Below, in pieces: positions 20,423-29,083 of a stretch of 64,000 bases of DNA. Origin of the DNA: Thiopseudomonas alkaliphila (lineage in GTDB: Bacteria; Pseudomonadota; Gammaproteobacteria; Pseudomonadales; Pseudomonadaceae); the NCBI RefSeq assembly GCF_001267175.1, contig NZ_CP012358.1, positions 1 to 64,000 on the forward strand. Reading direction: 5' to 3'. Made by a program: the position numbers and the translations under genes. The notes below the pieces were generated by a model. It searched no databases. It worked only from the letters and a program-made list of their open reading frames with translations, and was not told the origin of the DNA. Position 1 is the stretch's first letter. The number at the start of each line of letters is the position of its first letter.

Positions 20423-20454
20423 AATAAAAACGCCCCAGCTGGGGCGTTTTTATT
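20423..20454. terminator. Bidirectional terminator between convergent genes
   Basis: A long perfect palindrome (20423-20454) with a GC-rich core and A/T tails on both sides. It serves the antiporter gene and the convergent DyP peroxidase gene. Confidence 0.92.
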
Positions 20455-20477
20455 GTAAGGACTAGAAAGCGAAACAC

Positions 20478-21344
20478 TTATAGGAGGTGGGTTAAGTTAA
20501 GGTGCTGATTATTCAGTGGTGGGCACCAGTAATAGCCGCCAGTTACTGGGCGACTGAACTTAAATAGTCCATCGACAATACCATCATCGAGGCCAGCCAT
20601 ACGGCGCATCTGGACTTCAAAGGCATCTAAGCTGTGACCAAAAGCCAAGAACATTAAGCCTTGGGTTTGGCCTTCAATCCACGGCATAGAGCGACGTACG
20701 ATAAAGGCTTCGGGTTCAAAGCTTTCTTGTTCTGTGCGCTTAACGTGGGCGTATTCTGGGGCATCTTCAATTTCTTGATTATCACTGATGCGTCGACCAA
20801 TCATATGATCTTGATCAGTTTGGCAGTAGCCAGCAAAGCATTGTAAATCATGGGTCCATTTTTGAATCGCAGCATAGCTTCCACCTAAGGCGTCAGTAGC
20901 AAAGGCGGCAGCAATTGCGTCATCGCCTAAGGGATTTTCAGTGCCGTCCTCATAGCCGGTTAAATCGTGTCCGGCTTGATAACGAAAGGCCTCTGTGCAC
21001 TCAACTAACATCAAAGCTGGTGCTAAGGCTTGTTCTAAACGATGAGTACGATGCAGTAAGTCGCCACGGTCTTCACCATACAGCCAAACCCATAACGCAT
21101 GTTGGGTGGAGGGCACATCAACCCCAGGGCCGGTCATCGCAGGAAAGCTGCGTAACGCCGGCACATTTTTATTCAGCGCTTTTACTAGCGAAAGCCCCAC
21201 ACCGACCACAGCTTTACTGCAATCTAGCTGCTGCAGTTGAGCTAAAGCCTCGGGTAAGGCTTCAGGCTTGGCTAGGGTAAAAAATAAGTGGCGAGCTAAA
21301 GCAGGAACCGGCTTGGTTAAGATAGCGGAAGGGTATACCGACAT
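20478..21344 (-). CDS. Dye-decolorizing (DyP-type) haem peroxidase
   Basis: DyP peroxidases use haem and hydrogen peroxide to oxidise dyes, phenolics and other compounds. The distal motif GYEDGTENP carries the catalytic Asp (about residue 131), the proximal haem ligand His is in YAHVKRT near residue 200, and the distal Arg is in FIVRRSMPW. The length is 288 aa with no signal peptide, so a cytosolic enzyme is expected. No encapsulin gene is adjacent, although this peroxidase class is sometimes encapsulin cargo. It sits downstream of smpB on the same strand (39 bp gap). Confidence 0.9.
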   Translation of the reverse strand: MSVYPSAILTKPVPALARHLFFTLAKPEALPEALAQLQQLDCSKAVVGVGLSLVKALNKNVPALRSFPAMTGPGVDVPSTQHALWVWLYGEDRGDLLHRTHRLEQALAPALMLVECTEAFRYQAGHDLTGYEDGTENPLGDDAIAAAFATDALGGSYAAIQKWTHDLQCFAGYCQTDQDHMIGRRISDNQEIEDAPEYAHVKRTEQESFEPEAFIVRRSMPWIEGQTQGLMFLAFGHSLDAFEVQMRRMAGLDDGIVDGLFKFSRPVTGGYYWCPPLNNQHLNLTHLL

Positions 21345-21383
21345 AACAACTCCTGGCTGATGGAAAATGAACGAAAAATAACC

Positions 21384-21860
21384 TTAACGGGTAGAGGTGC
21401 GTAAGGCGCGCTGCATTTCGAGATTGGAGTCACGCTCTTTTTGTACCATACGTTTATCGTAAGCTTTCTTACCTTTACCTAGGGCAATCTGGCACTTAAC
21501 CAAATGTTTTTTCCAATATAAAGACAAAGCCACACAGGTATAGCCTTTTTGCTGTACTGCACCATAGAGTTTTTCTAGCTCACGGCGATTTAACAAGAGC
21601 TTACGTGTACGGGTAGGGTCAGCAATCACATGGGTGCTGGCTTCAGGGAGGGGCGTAATATGACTGCCCATTAGCCAAGCCTCACCATCTTTTAGCAATA
21701 CGTAGCTATCGGTCAGGTGAGCTTTACCAGCGCGTAGGCTTTTTACTTCCCAACCAGCCAGCACTAAGCCAGCTTCGATACGTTCGTCGGTAAAGTAGTC
21801 ATGTAAGGCTTTTTTGTTTTGAGCAATGGTGCTCGGCGATTTTTTCTTTTGTTTAGCCAT
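21384..21860 (-). CDS. smpB: SsrA-binding protein SmpB
   Basis: Binds tmRNA and delivers it to stalled ribosomes for trans-translation; the tagged products go to ClpXP. The 158-residue protein has the OB-fold signatures [20 protein letters not shown] and KVYLL-type strand [13 protein letters not shown], then the basic tail [17 protein letters not shown] that reaches into the mRNA channel. It is divergent from ratA-rnfH, the usual arrangement in gammaproteobacteria. The ssrA gene itself was not found in this window. Confidence 0.96.
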   Translation of the reverse strand: MAKQKKKSPSTIAQNKKALHDYFTDERIEAGLVLAGWEVKSLRAGKAHLTDSYVLLKDGEAWLMGSHITPLPEASTHVIADPTRTRKLLLNRRELEKLYGAVQQKGYTCVALSLYWKKHLVKCQIALGKGKKAYDKRMVQKERDSNLEMQRALRTSTR

Positions 21861-22036
21861 AATTAATTAAATATCTATTCTTTAAGTAAACAGTCACTGT
21901 TATTCGCTGCTTGAGGCAAGGGGACTAATCAAGGACAATGGTCAGCGTGCCTTGCTTGGGTTGTTCGCTTCGCCGCCCGACTGTAAAACAGTGTAAGGTG
22001 CATTGAAATTTCATCATCACACTAAACAGGGCGTTC

Positions 22037-22474
22037 ATGAGTACACGAATTCAGCGGTCAGCATTACTTCCTTATCCTGCCAGCTTTCTTTATGAGTTAG
22101 TTAACGATGTGGCGCGTTACCCTGAGTTTTTGCCTTGGTGTACGCAGAGTGAAATTCTAGAACAGCATCCTACGTCCTTGCGTGCAGAGTTAACAGTCGC
22201 TAAAGGCAGTTTATCACAGCAGTTCACCACCGCGAATCAAATGGTGCCAGGTGAGCGTATTGAAATTCAGCTAGAGAAGGGGCCTTTTTCGCATTTGCAG
22301 GGTATTTGGGAGTTTAAAGCCTTGGGTGAAAAAGCCTGTAAAATTAGTCTGGATTTAAGTTTTGATTATTCAGGTGCGCTGATTAAAGCTACCTTGGGGC
22401 CGCTGTTTAACCAAGCAGCTAATACTATGGTTGATGCTTTTTGCCAACGTGCGAAAGAGTTGTACTCGGCATGA
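22037..22474 (+). CDS. ratA: RatA/COQ10-family START-domain protein
   Basis: A 145-residue START-like protein with the family core YPASFLYELVNDVARYPEFLPWC and the terminal VDAFCQRAKELY. The family is annotated both as the RatA toxin (inhibits 70S ribosome association in E. coli) and as a COQ10-like ubiquinone-binding protein; the sequence does not separate the two. It overlaps rnfH by ATGA, so the two are translationally coupled, the conserved yfjG-yfjF arrangement opposite smpB. Confidence 0.88.
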   Translation: MSTRIQRSALLPYPASFLYELVNDVARYPEFLPWCTQSEILEQHPTSLRAELTVAKGSLSQQFTTANQMVPGERIEIQLEKGPFSHLQGIWEFKALGEKACKISLDLSFDYSGALIKATLGPLFNQAANTMVDAFCQRAKELYSA

Positions 22475-22791
22475 TCAGTATCGAGGTGGCTTATGCCTTA
22501 GCTGATAAGCAAAAAATTGTTAGCTTGCAAGTGCCAGAAGGCACCACTGTACGTCAGGCTGCACTGTTATCGCAGTTGGACCTTGACTTTCCAGACCTTA
22601 ATTTAGCTGAAAGTCGTTTAGGGATTTTTAGTAAAGTTGTCTCTAAACCGGACGAGCAGTTAGTGGCTGATGGCGATCGAGTAGAGATTTATCGTCCATT
22701 AATTGCTGATCCGAAAGAAGTAAGAAAGCAGCGCGCAGCGAAAGCTAAAGCCTTAGCCACAGCTAAAGAGCAAAAAGTTAAAAGCAACTAG
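22471..22791 (+). CDS. rnfH: RnfH/RatB-family ubiquitin-like protein
   Basis: A small beta-grasp (ubiquitin-like) protein of 106 residues starting MISIEVAYALADKQKIVSLQ, with VEIYRPLIADPKEVRKQRA at the end of the fold and a basic Lys/Ala tail. The function of the family is unknown; the name comes from its association with rnf genes in some species. I chose ATG 22471, which overlaps the ratA stop codon (ATGA); the frame opens earlier at 22441, but the family N-terminus starts at 22471. Confidence 0.88.
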   Translation: MISIEVAYALADKQKIVSLQVPEGTTVRQAALLSQLDLDFPDLNLAESRLGIFSKVVSKPDEQLVADGDRVEIYRPLIADPKEVRKQRAAKAKALATAKEQKVKSN

Positions 22792-22847
22792 ACAGCCAGT
22801 TAAGTGCCTTGCGAACAAGGCACTGAGTTTGCTTTGAAGTAAGTAAC

Positions 22848-23429
22848 TTAGTGACCAATTTTACCGGGTTCAGGTACCGGCACTATTTCAATGGCGTCAA
22901 TTTCTTGCTGTAACTCTTCAAGTAGTGAGCCAGGTGCTGCAGGTGTTTCTGGTTTAGATTCCTGCTGCTCTAATTGTTCACGGCTAATAATTGGCAGCTC
23001 ATTACTGTTGTCCTGAGCGCCCGCTTCTGGCAGCGTAGTGGCAGGCGTCTCAGCGATATTAGGTTGTCCTTGGAGGATTTCCTCATCACGGCTGAGGCCT
23101 GGCTTAAAGTCTCCGGCGAGGGCAATAAGTTGGCCTTGTTGGTTAAACAGCAAACTAATGCGCTCTTGCTGGCGAGTATGTCCGCCTGGTTTTAAACTGT
23201 AGATATAATCCCAACGGTTCGGATTAAAAGTGTCTTGTACCAATGGATTACCCATAACATAGCGCACTTGATTGGTGCTCATGCCCGGACGTAACTGATC
23301 AATCATATCTTGAGTAATAACGTTACCCTGCTGCACATCAATTTTATAGACGCCAGGAAACGAGCATCCTGCTAAAGTAAGGAAGCTAGTAAGGGTGAGA
23401 GTACTCAACAAGCGTTTGGTGTTTTGCAT
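22848..23429 (-). CDS. bamE: Outer-membrane lipoprotein BamE/OmlA
   Basis: A small lipoprotein of the BAM complex, which inserts beta-barrel proteins into the outer membrane. The signal peptide ends in the lipobox LAGC (Cys22). The conserved core includes [20 protein letters not shown] and [11 protein letters not shown]. At 193 aa it is longer than E. coli BamE; the extra C-terminal part (from about residue 120) is Glu/Pro/Ala-rich and looks disordered, which is also seen in pseudomonad OmlA. It is divergent from fur, as described for P. aeruginosa. Confidence 0.94.
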   Translation of the reverse strand: MQNTKRLLSTLTLTSFLTLAGCSFPGVYKIDVQQGNVITQDMIDQLRPGMSTNQVRYVMGNPLVQDTFNPNRWDYIYSLKPGGHTRQQERISLLFNQQGQLIALAGDFKPGLSRDEEILQGQPNIAETPATTLPEAGAQDNSNELPIISREQLEQQESKPETPAAPGSLLEELQQEIDAIEIVPVPEPGKIGH

Positions 23430-23525
23430 CGGAGACGGACTTCCATTATCTTGGTTGGGTAATTAAAACAATGATCATACCTGCATTGTGCCACACTGCG
23501 AAGCAGCATGAGAGAGAAAAGAACT

Positions 23526-23936
23526 ATGGCTGAGAATATTGAGTTACGAAAAGCGGGTTTAAAGGTAACTTTGCCGCGGGTAAAAATTATGCAAATCCTA
23601 GACGCTTCTGAGCAACGTCATATGAGCGCAGAAGATGTTTATAAAGCCTTAATCGATGCCGATGAGGATGTTGGGCTGGCGACGGTGTACCGGGTCCTTA
23701 CTCAGTTTGAGGCAGCCGGCTTGGTGATTCGCCATAATTTTGATGGTGGACATGCGGTATTTGAGTTAGATGATGGCGAGCACCACGATCATATTGTGTG
23801 TGTGGACTCGGGCGAGGTGTTTGAGTTTTTTGATGAAGAAATTGAGCGCCGGCAGCATAAAATAGTAGAAGAAATGGGTTATGAGTTGGTTGATCATAAC
23901 TTGGTACTTTATGTGAAAAAAGCCGAACCTAAATAG
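23526..23936 (+). CDS. fur: Ferric uptake regulator Fur
   Basis: An iron-dependent dimeric repressor of siderophore, haem-uptake and other genes. From ATG 23526 the protein is 136 aa, with the winged helix ELRKAGLKVTLPRVKIMQIL and LATVYRVLTQFEAAGLV. The metal sites lie in the C-terminal half (EHHDHIVC). The frame opens at 23508, but the later ATG matches the highly conserved pseudomonad N-terminus. The last residues are KKAEPK rather than a Cys-rich tail, as usual for pseudomonads. The 96-bp region to bamE contains ATGATCAT, a possible partial Fur site, but no full match. Confidence 0.96.
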   Translation: MAENIELRKAGLKVTLPRVKIMQILDASEQRHMSAEDVYKALIDADEDVGLATVYRVLTQFEAAGLVIRHNFDGGHAVFELDDGEHHDHIVCVDSGEVFEFFDEEIERRQHKIVEEMGYELVDHNLVLYVKKAEPK

Positions 23937-23948
23937 TGAAGTCGTTGT

Positions 23949-23980
23949 AATAAAAAACGCCCTGTTGGGCGTTTTTTATT
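23949..23980. terminator. Bidirectional terminator after fur
   Basis: A 14-bp perfect inverted repeat (23949-23962 with 23967-23980, loop TGTT) with A6 and T6 tracts lies between convergent fur and the PPK2 gene. Confidence 0.92.
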
Positions 23981-23997
23981 GGCTTAGTAAAATTGGG

Positions 23998-24813
23998 TTA
24001 TATCGCTTCCAGTTCTTCTAAGCTAAAAGGCAGAGGTGGCTTGGGCCAACTAAGCGCCAGCTGCTGAAAGGTACGCTGTAATAAATAGGCTAGCAGTAAG
24101 TTACGTAGCCATTTATGGTCCGAGGGCAATATATGCCAAGGATGCGATTCGGTACTGCTCTGCGCAATTACCCGCTGCCAGTTGTGCTGAATGCTGTGAA
24201 AGTGGCGATGGCCTGCTAAGTCTGCAATGGATACTTTCCAATGTTTTTCTGGGTTTATCAGGCGCTGGGCTAAGCGCTGTTTTTGCTCAGCCTTAGAAAT
24301 ATGCAAATACACCTTAATTAGCTTAATCTGCTGACGCTCTAATTGTTGCTCAAAGGCCAGCAATTCATTTAGCCGTGCATTGGCCTGTTCTGGATTGATG
24401 TAACCATCGGCTAAATCGCTGACTACACCTTCATAAGGTGTGCGATTAAATACTGATAAGTAGCCAGGACGCGGTAAGGCCGCCCGGTAGCGACTCAGAA
24501 AATATTGCTGTTGCTGCGCTGCAGTGGGCTTTTGAAAGTCGCTGACGATCACTCCTTGAGGGTTTAGTCCACGCAATAAATTACGAATAGCACCGTCTTT
24601 GCCAGAGCAGTCAGCACCTTGTAACCACAGCACAATGGCGGGTTTTTTATTGGCCCACAACAGTTGTTGCTGACGATCAAACCCTTCGCGTATCCAGCTA
24701 CTGAGTTGATCGGCTTCATCGCGCTCAAAACCAAAGGTTTGATCAGGCTGGCTGGCCAGTCCATTAGCCGGAGTGATTAACTGTTGTGCATATAGATCGT
24801 CAAGTCGCTGCAT
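23998..24813 (-). CDS. Polyphosphate kinase 2-family protein (class III-like)
   Basis: PPK2 enzymes transfer phosphate between polyphosphate and nucleotides. This 271-residue protein has a P-loop GADCSGKDG at residues 66-74, FNRTPYEGVV where Walker B FDRS/FNRSxYE is normal, and a C-terminal PSDHKWLRNLLLAYLL resembling the class III DHKW segment. WKVS and HFHSIQHNW are also family-like. The Ser-to-Thr-Pro change in the Walker B motif is unusual and could alter activity. The gene begins 6 bp after yejK and is probably translated from the same mRNA. The direction (ADP or AMP phosphorylation versus polyP synthesis) cannot be told. Confidence 0.82.
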   Translation of the reverse strand: MQRLDDLYAQQLITPANGLASQPDQTFGFERDEADQLSSWIREGFDRQQQLLWANKKPAIVLWLQGADCSGKDGAIRNLLRGLNPQGVIVSDFQKPTAAQQQQYFLSRYRAALPRPGYLSVFNRTPYEGVVSDLADGYINPEQANARLNELLAFEQQLERQQIKLIKVYLHISKAEQKQRLAQRLINPEKHWKVSIADLAGHRHFHSIQHNWQRVIAQSSTESHPWHILPSDHKWLRNLLLAYLLQRTFQQLALSWPKPPLPFSLEELEAI

Positions 24814-24819
24814 AGAAAA

Positions 24820-25824
24820 TTACTTACGAATGAGTTGATTTTTAAGTTGAGTAGGAAGTTGGCGAATAATGAGCACATCTTGCTCGGCATCATAATCAAT
24901 TTTTGAGCCTAGTAGATGGGACTCAAAACTGATGGATAATCCTTCAGCGCGTCCAGTAAAGCGGCGAAACTGATTAATGGTACGCTTATCTGCTGGAATT
25001 TCAGGGGCTAAGCCATAGTCTTTATGTCGAATATAATCGTAAAACGCTTGTGGATTTTCCTCGTCTAGCACTTCAGACAGATCGTGCAGTGCTACCGGTT
25101 GGCCGCGACGTACTTGCTCATTGGTGTAGGTAACGAGGGCGTCGGTTTTTTGTTTGGTTTGTTCATCGGCTAAGTCTTCGCTTTCAACATAATCGCTAAA
25201 GGCTTTAAGCAGAGTACGTGTTTCATTGGGCGCGCTGACACCTTCAATGGCATCGAGAAAAGTCAGAAAAAAGTCAGCTACTTTTTTTGAGCTACGGCCT
25301 TTAACCAAAGATAAATACTGCTTGGATTGAGGGTTGTTTTTCCATTCACTGAGATTAATTCGCGCGGCCAGTTGTATCTGGGCTAGATCTAGATGGCTGA
25401 CGCTGTTCAATTCTAAACGCTCAGAAATAGCATAGGTTTCGCTATGGGGCAGCAGCGCCAGCAATAGATAATCGGTCATACCTTGCTGATAATTAAAAAA
25501 GATCAGGTGCCCACCGCTGCTCATTTCAACGCTGTCGAGCTGCAACTTAAAAAACTCAGTAGCTTGGGTGGTAAAGGCAACAAAACCACTTTTTTCCGCC
25601 AGAAACTCTTCTAGTGCCTGTTGAAATGACCAGCTATTTTCAGAGTCGGGGTCAAAATGCCCCCAGACTTTGCTGGGCTTAGCATTGTAGTGTTGGATTA
25701 AATCCAGTAACAGGTTTTCCAAAGACTCATCAATTGGCAGCTCTTCCATGCGGGGATGTAAGCGTGCAGTAGCCTCGGTGGGCTTTTTATCAACGAGATG
25801 AACAATACAATGATTAATCGGCAT
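24820..25824 (-). CDS. yejK: Nucleoid-associated protein YejK (NdpA)
   Basis: YejK/NdpA is a nucleoid-associated protein of gammaproteobacteria that interacts with topoisomerases in E. coli. The 334-aa sequence starts MPINHCIVHLVDKKP, has KSGFVAFTTQATEFFKLQ and ELNSVSHLDLAQIQLAARIN in the core, and ends with LLGSKIDYDAEQDVLIIRQLP, all typical of the family. It is upstream of and nearly contiguous with the PPK2 gene. Confidence 0.9.
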   Translation of the reverse strand: MPINHCIVHLVDKKPTEATARLHPRMEELPIDESLENLLLDLIQHYNAKPSKVWGHFDPDSENSWSFQQALEEFLAEKSGFVAFTTQATEFFKLQLDSVEMSSGGHLIFFNYQQGMTDYLLLALLPHSETYAISERLELNSVSHLDLAQIQLAARINLSEWKNNPQSKQYLSLVKGRSSKKVADFFLTFLDAIEGVSAPNETRTLLKAFSDYVESEDLADEQTKQKTDALVTYTNEQVRRGQPVALHDLSEVLDEENPQAFYDYIRHKDYGLAPEIPADKRTINQFRRFTGRAEGLSISFESHLLGSKIDYDAEQDVLIIRQLPTQLKNQLIRK

Positions 25825-25923
25825 GGGATTTCCAAATCAGTCAGATGTAACGGTTAGGCAAAAATTTTGCGTTGTAACTGAGCAAGTGCTGCTACAGTAC
25901 GCTGGCGTGTATTGAGTTAAAAG

Positions 25924-26520
25924 CTAAGGTGTAGTTACTGGTGAGAGCAGCGTTCGACCACGGGTCAGGTCGGTTAGTTGCTGTTTGAGTGCGGCTATTT
26001 GATTAGCTTCTAAGGCGATGGTTAAGTGGGCACCTTCGGCATCAAACTGCTCGTGCTCAATAATGCCTCGTGCTTCATTGATGTACAGTTGAGCTAAGGC
26101 TAGTTCAGCAAAGGCAACGTGGCATTCTAGCGTAATTCGTTGAATGAGCTGGACTTTACTCGCCATTTGCAAGCATTTAGCTGCACCACCACCATAGGCG
26201 CGGGCTAAACCACCGGTACCTAGCTGAATGCCGCCATACCAGCGGATCACTAACACGGCCACCTGATCACAGTGTTGCCCTTCAATGGCAGCCAAAATAG
26301 GGCGGCCAGCAGTCCCGCCTGGTTCTCCATCATCGCTGAAACGGTATTGCTGTTGGCCAAAACGCCAAGCCCAGCAATTATGGCTAGCACTGAGATCGCT
26401 GTGCTGGCTAATTAACTCAGTGGCATGGGCTGGGCTATCAATTGGCCAGGCGAGCGTTAAAAAACGACTCTTTTTGATCTCTTCTTCAAAACTATGGGCT
26501 TCGCTGAGGGTGTAACGCAT
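25924..26520 (-). CDS. YigZ/IMPACT-family protein
   Basis: A 198-residue member of the UPF0029/IMPACT family. The N-terminal domain has KKSRFLTLAWPIDS, SHNCWAWRFG and the signature FSDDGEPGGTAGRPIL, followed by VLVIRWYGGIQLGTGGLARAYGG. The C-terminal ferredoxin-like domain resembles EF-G domain V. Eukaryotic IMPACT regulates translation through GCN1; the bacterial role is not established. It lies upstream of yejK with a 99-bp gap and could be a separate transcript. Confidence 0.86.
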   Translation of the reverse strand: MRYTLSEAHSFEEEIKKSRFLTLAWPIDSPAHATELISQHSDLSASHNCWAWRFGQQQYRFSDDGEPGGTAGRPILAAIEGQHCDQVAVLVIRWYGGIQLGTGGLARAYGGGAAKCLQMASKVQLIQRITLECHVAFAELALAQLYINEARGIIEHEQFDAEGAHLTIALEANQIAALKQQLTDLTRGRTLLSPVTTP

Positions 26521-26614
26521 TGAGACTGGGAGGCTCCGTGATAGGTTAAAAAAGCAAGAGGGTAAACTTAGTAGTAGCCTTCAAGATTATTGGGAGATCT
26601 TGAAGGCAGAGTAA

Positions 26615-28015
26615 TTATGGGTGGTTATGTTGAACGGCATCAGCTGCTAATTGATCCATATCTTGGTTGATGCGCTGGCTTTGCTCAAGGTCACCATTTA
26701 TCTCAGCTTTATAGGCCTGTAAGCGGCGAATTACATAACGTACATGCAAGTGCAGCTCATACAGTTCGTTGGAGTAGGAGAGGGGCACCTCAACTTTGGA
26801 TAGTTCTTCTTGCAAGCTTTCGAGCTTTTCAATTTCCTCATCGACTCGCTCGGGCAGCGTATGGTTTAAGAAACGTTTATCTACCTCGCGCAGGTATTTA
26901 TACCAGCGATAAATGCGTGCACGGATACGCCAGCGATAAATGGGTCCTGCTACTTTAAATAAGGGGAAGAGCACCACAAGCAAGGGAATGACCAAGATAA
27001 TATAGCGATCAGCCAAGGACGCAATAATAAAAGGCACATAGCGCTGTAACAGGGGTAAACCATTTTTATGGTAATACGCAGCTTCATCGAGCAAAGGAAA
27101 GCTTTCCGGTGCGGCTTGAGGAAAGTCATTGGCACTATCAATCAAACTGGTTTGCTTAGTGATTTGCTTAGTGGCTTCTAAAAAAAGTGGAGTTAAAGCA
27201 GGGTGAAAGTCTTCGTTCACAGCCAGTACCGCCGATGGCGCGAGGGTAGTCAGGTCTTTGGAGGGGGTGTCATTGCCCAGATTAAGCAAGCCCTCGCCAA
27301 TAGGAATGGCACGAATAAATGGCAGGCGCGCCTGATAAGCTGCAGAGCGGCCAAAATTCATTAGGTCTAATTCTGGATTAGCGGCTAATTGCTGAATCAA
27401 GGGTTGTTCGGCAGGGCCAATAAAAAACGCGGCATCTAGTTCGCCTTTGACTAAAGCTTCTGCAGCTCGTGTACCGCTTTGAGTGGTCCACTGCTCGGGC
27501 AGATTGGTTAGCTCAATGTCATTCGCTTCCAGTAATGGGCCAACAATCATTCGGGTACCACCGGTACTGGAGCCAATGGCTAGGCGATAGTTTTTCAGAT
27601 CGAGCAAGGTGTCTACTGCTAAGTCGCGGCGGGTAAATAGCCAAACGGGCTCTAAAAAGGCAGCGCCTAAGCTGTGCAGTTTTTTACGTTGCTTGTCTGA
27701 TAGCTCGTTCTCTTGTCCACTTTGGATTAGGGCAATTTGTACGCCTTCGTTACTGTCTAATAAGCGGCGAGTATTCTCTCGTGAGCCAGTACTATTAACA
27801 AGATGCAAGGTGAAGCCATCTTTGGCCAGTTCTTGTTTAAGTTTTTGGGCAAATAGATCATAACCACCACCTGCTCCACCCGTACTCATGGTGGCATGCA
27901 TCGGTGGAGGTGGGGCTACAAAGTAAAATAATGCTGCAACTAGGCCGCCTAAAATAGGCACCAGCCACAGGTTAGCGCGCAGCATAATCCATAGGTCTTG
28001 TAAAAAACGAGGCAT
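26615..28015 (-). CDS. TAXI-family solute-binding protein with membrane-tethered C-terminal extension
   Basis: The periplasmic domain (about residues 40-330) matches TAXI proteins of TRAP transporters: STGGAGGGYDLFAQKLKQEL near the start, then LIQSGQENEL and GSSTGGTRMI. Unlike a free binding protein it has an N-terminal membrane anchor (about residues 14-35) and a second hydrophobic helix at about 337-360 (VIPLLVVLFPLFKVAGP). A cytoplasmic, charged, probably coiled-coil tail of about 100 residues follows. No TRAP permease gene is adjacent. It might be a sensor or an anchored binding protein for a permease encoded elsewhere. It stands alone between YigZ and yggL. The ligand is unknown. Confidence 0.78.
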   Translation of the reverse strand: MPRFLQDLWIMLRANLWLVPILGGLVAALFYFVAPPPPMHATMSTGGAGGGYDLFAQKLKQELAKDGFTLHLVNSTGSRENTRRLLDSNEGVQIALIQSGQENELSDKQRKKLHSLGAAFLEPVWLFTRRDLAVDTLLDLKNYRLAIGSSTGGTRMIVGPLLEANDIELTNLPEQWTTQSGTRAAEALVKGELDAAFFIGPAEQPLIQQLAANPELDLMNFGRSAAYQARLPFIRAIPIGEGLLNLGNDTPSKDLTTLAPSAVLAVNEDFHPALTPLFLEATKQITKQTSLIDSANDFPQAAPESFPLLDEAAYYHKNGLPLLQRYVPFIIASLADRYIILVIPLLVVLFPLFKVAGPIYRWRIRARIYRWYKYLREVDKRFLNHTLPERVDEEIEKLESLQEELSKVEVPLSYSNELYELHLHVRYVIRRLQAYKAEINGDLEQSQRINQDMDQLAADAVQHNHP

Positions 28016-28190
28016 GACTCATCCTAAAATTAAGGTAACTAAGAGAATGGCAAGCATAAGCGAAGTAGGATAAAGGTTTCAAAGCCCATGCAGGAAAACT
28101 CGCCTAGGCTTCAGGTGCTAAGGGAGAGAAAGGTGCGCTCAGACAGGTAAACTTTGTTACTATGAGCACCTATTTAATGAGGAGGCACCC

Positions 28191-28532
28191 ATGGCCACAA
28201 ATCGTTCTCGCCGTTTACGTAAAAAGCTTTGTGTGGATGAGTTCCAAGAAGCAGGTTTTGAAGTTCAGATTAACTACCCTGAAAGTGCTGATGACACAGC
28301 GGTTGCTGAGTTCTTTGCTGAATTTATTGTTGATGTAATTGAAGCTAATGAGATGGCGTTCATCGGTGGTGAGGATTACGGCATTGTTTGCTTAGCACGT
28401 CGTGGTTCAGTTACTGAAGAGCAGCGCAACCTTGTTGAGCAATGGCTTAAAGGTCGCTCGGAAGTTGCCAGCGTTGAAGTTGGGCCATTAGTTGATGCAT
28501 GGTATCCCGATACCCCACTGGCTCAGGCTTAA
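28191..28532 (+). CDS. yggL: YggL-family 50S-associated protein
   Basis: A small protein (113 aa) of the DUF469 family. The sequence starts MATNRSRRLRKKLCVDEFQE and contains GFEVQINYPE and FIGGEDYGIVCLARRGS, the family core. The E. coli homologue associates with the 50S subunit; function otherwise unknown. A strong AGGAGG site precedes the ATG, suggesting high expression, and a terminator follows. Confidence 0.88.
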   Translation: MATNRSRRLRKKLCVDEFQEAGFEVQINYPESADDTAVAEFFAEFIVDVIEANEMAFIGGEDYGIVCLARRGSVTEEQRNLVEQWLKGRSEVASVEVGPLVDAWYPDTPLAQA

Positions 28533-28540
28533 GTGATGCT

Positions 28541-28566
28541 AAAACCCGCTTATTGCGGGTTTTTTA
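28541..28566 (+). terminator. Terminator after yggL
   Basis: A 9-bp stem (28541-28549 with 28555-28563, loop TTATT) with a T-run. Confidence 0.88.
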
Positions 28567-28615
28567 TGCGCGTCAGATTAGGTAAGTTCCTGTATTGATT
28601 GGCGTTGAGGTCTCT

Positions 28616-29068
28616 ATGCGAAGCAACAGGTATCCTAGAGCAAAAGTTTTTTTCGGTTTCTTATTTGCACCGTTAGTGGGTGCAGGTTTGCTGGCCATTA
28701 CGTTTATTATGTCGACGCTAGTGCAAGGCGATAGCACTTTTCGGATTGGAGAAGCAGTGGGCTTTCTGCTCCTTTTTTTAGTCGCAGGCTGGATACTATT
28801 TGCTGTGCCTGCCTTGGGTTTGGCGGTGCTGGCGCTACGACTTGAAGTGACTCGAGGTCGGGCCGATCAATTAAAAATGGCACTACTAGGTGGCCTTCTT
28901 GCTGCGGTCTGGACAGCATTAGCCAGCTTTACTAATGCTGGACTGGTTCTGCTCTGTGCAGTGCTGGCCGCTATTTCTGCATGGTGTGTTAGTCGTTGGC
29001 TGTTGCCAACACCCTTGGCTCAGAGCATTCAGGCTGACTTGGAGCCGCGACCCTTAATTTCACGATAG
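28616..29068 (+). CDS. Small multi-pass membrane protein of unknown function
   Basis: I do not recognise this 150-residue protein. From ATG 28616 (GAGG upstream) it has a short basic N-terminus and four hydrophobic segments, at about residues 14-38, 48-78, 88-108 and 112-130, with a charged linker LEVTRGRADQLK between the second and third. It ends in a short cytoplasmic-type tail with EPRPLISR. The frame is open to 28595, but the ATG has the better ribosome-binding site. It lies 15 bp upstream of the luciferase-like oxidoreductase, so the two are probably co-transcribed. Confidence 0.6.
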   Translation: MRSNRYPRAKVFFGFLFAPLVGAGLLAITFIMSTLVQGDSTFRIGEAVGFLLLFLVAGWILFAVPALGLAVLALRLEVTRGRADQLKMALLGGLLAAVWTALASFTNAGLVLLCAVLAAISAWCVSRWLLPTPLAQSIQADLEPRPLISR

Positions 29069-29083
29069 ATCGAGGAAGTTGAT

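Noticed and set aside
23430..23525. Possible Fur box upstream of fur/bamE
   Set aside because: Only an ATGATCAT core is present; the 19-bp consensus is not matched well enough to claim a site.
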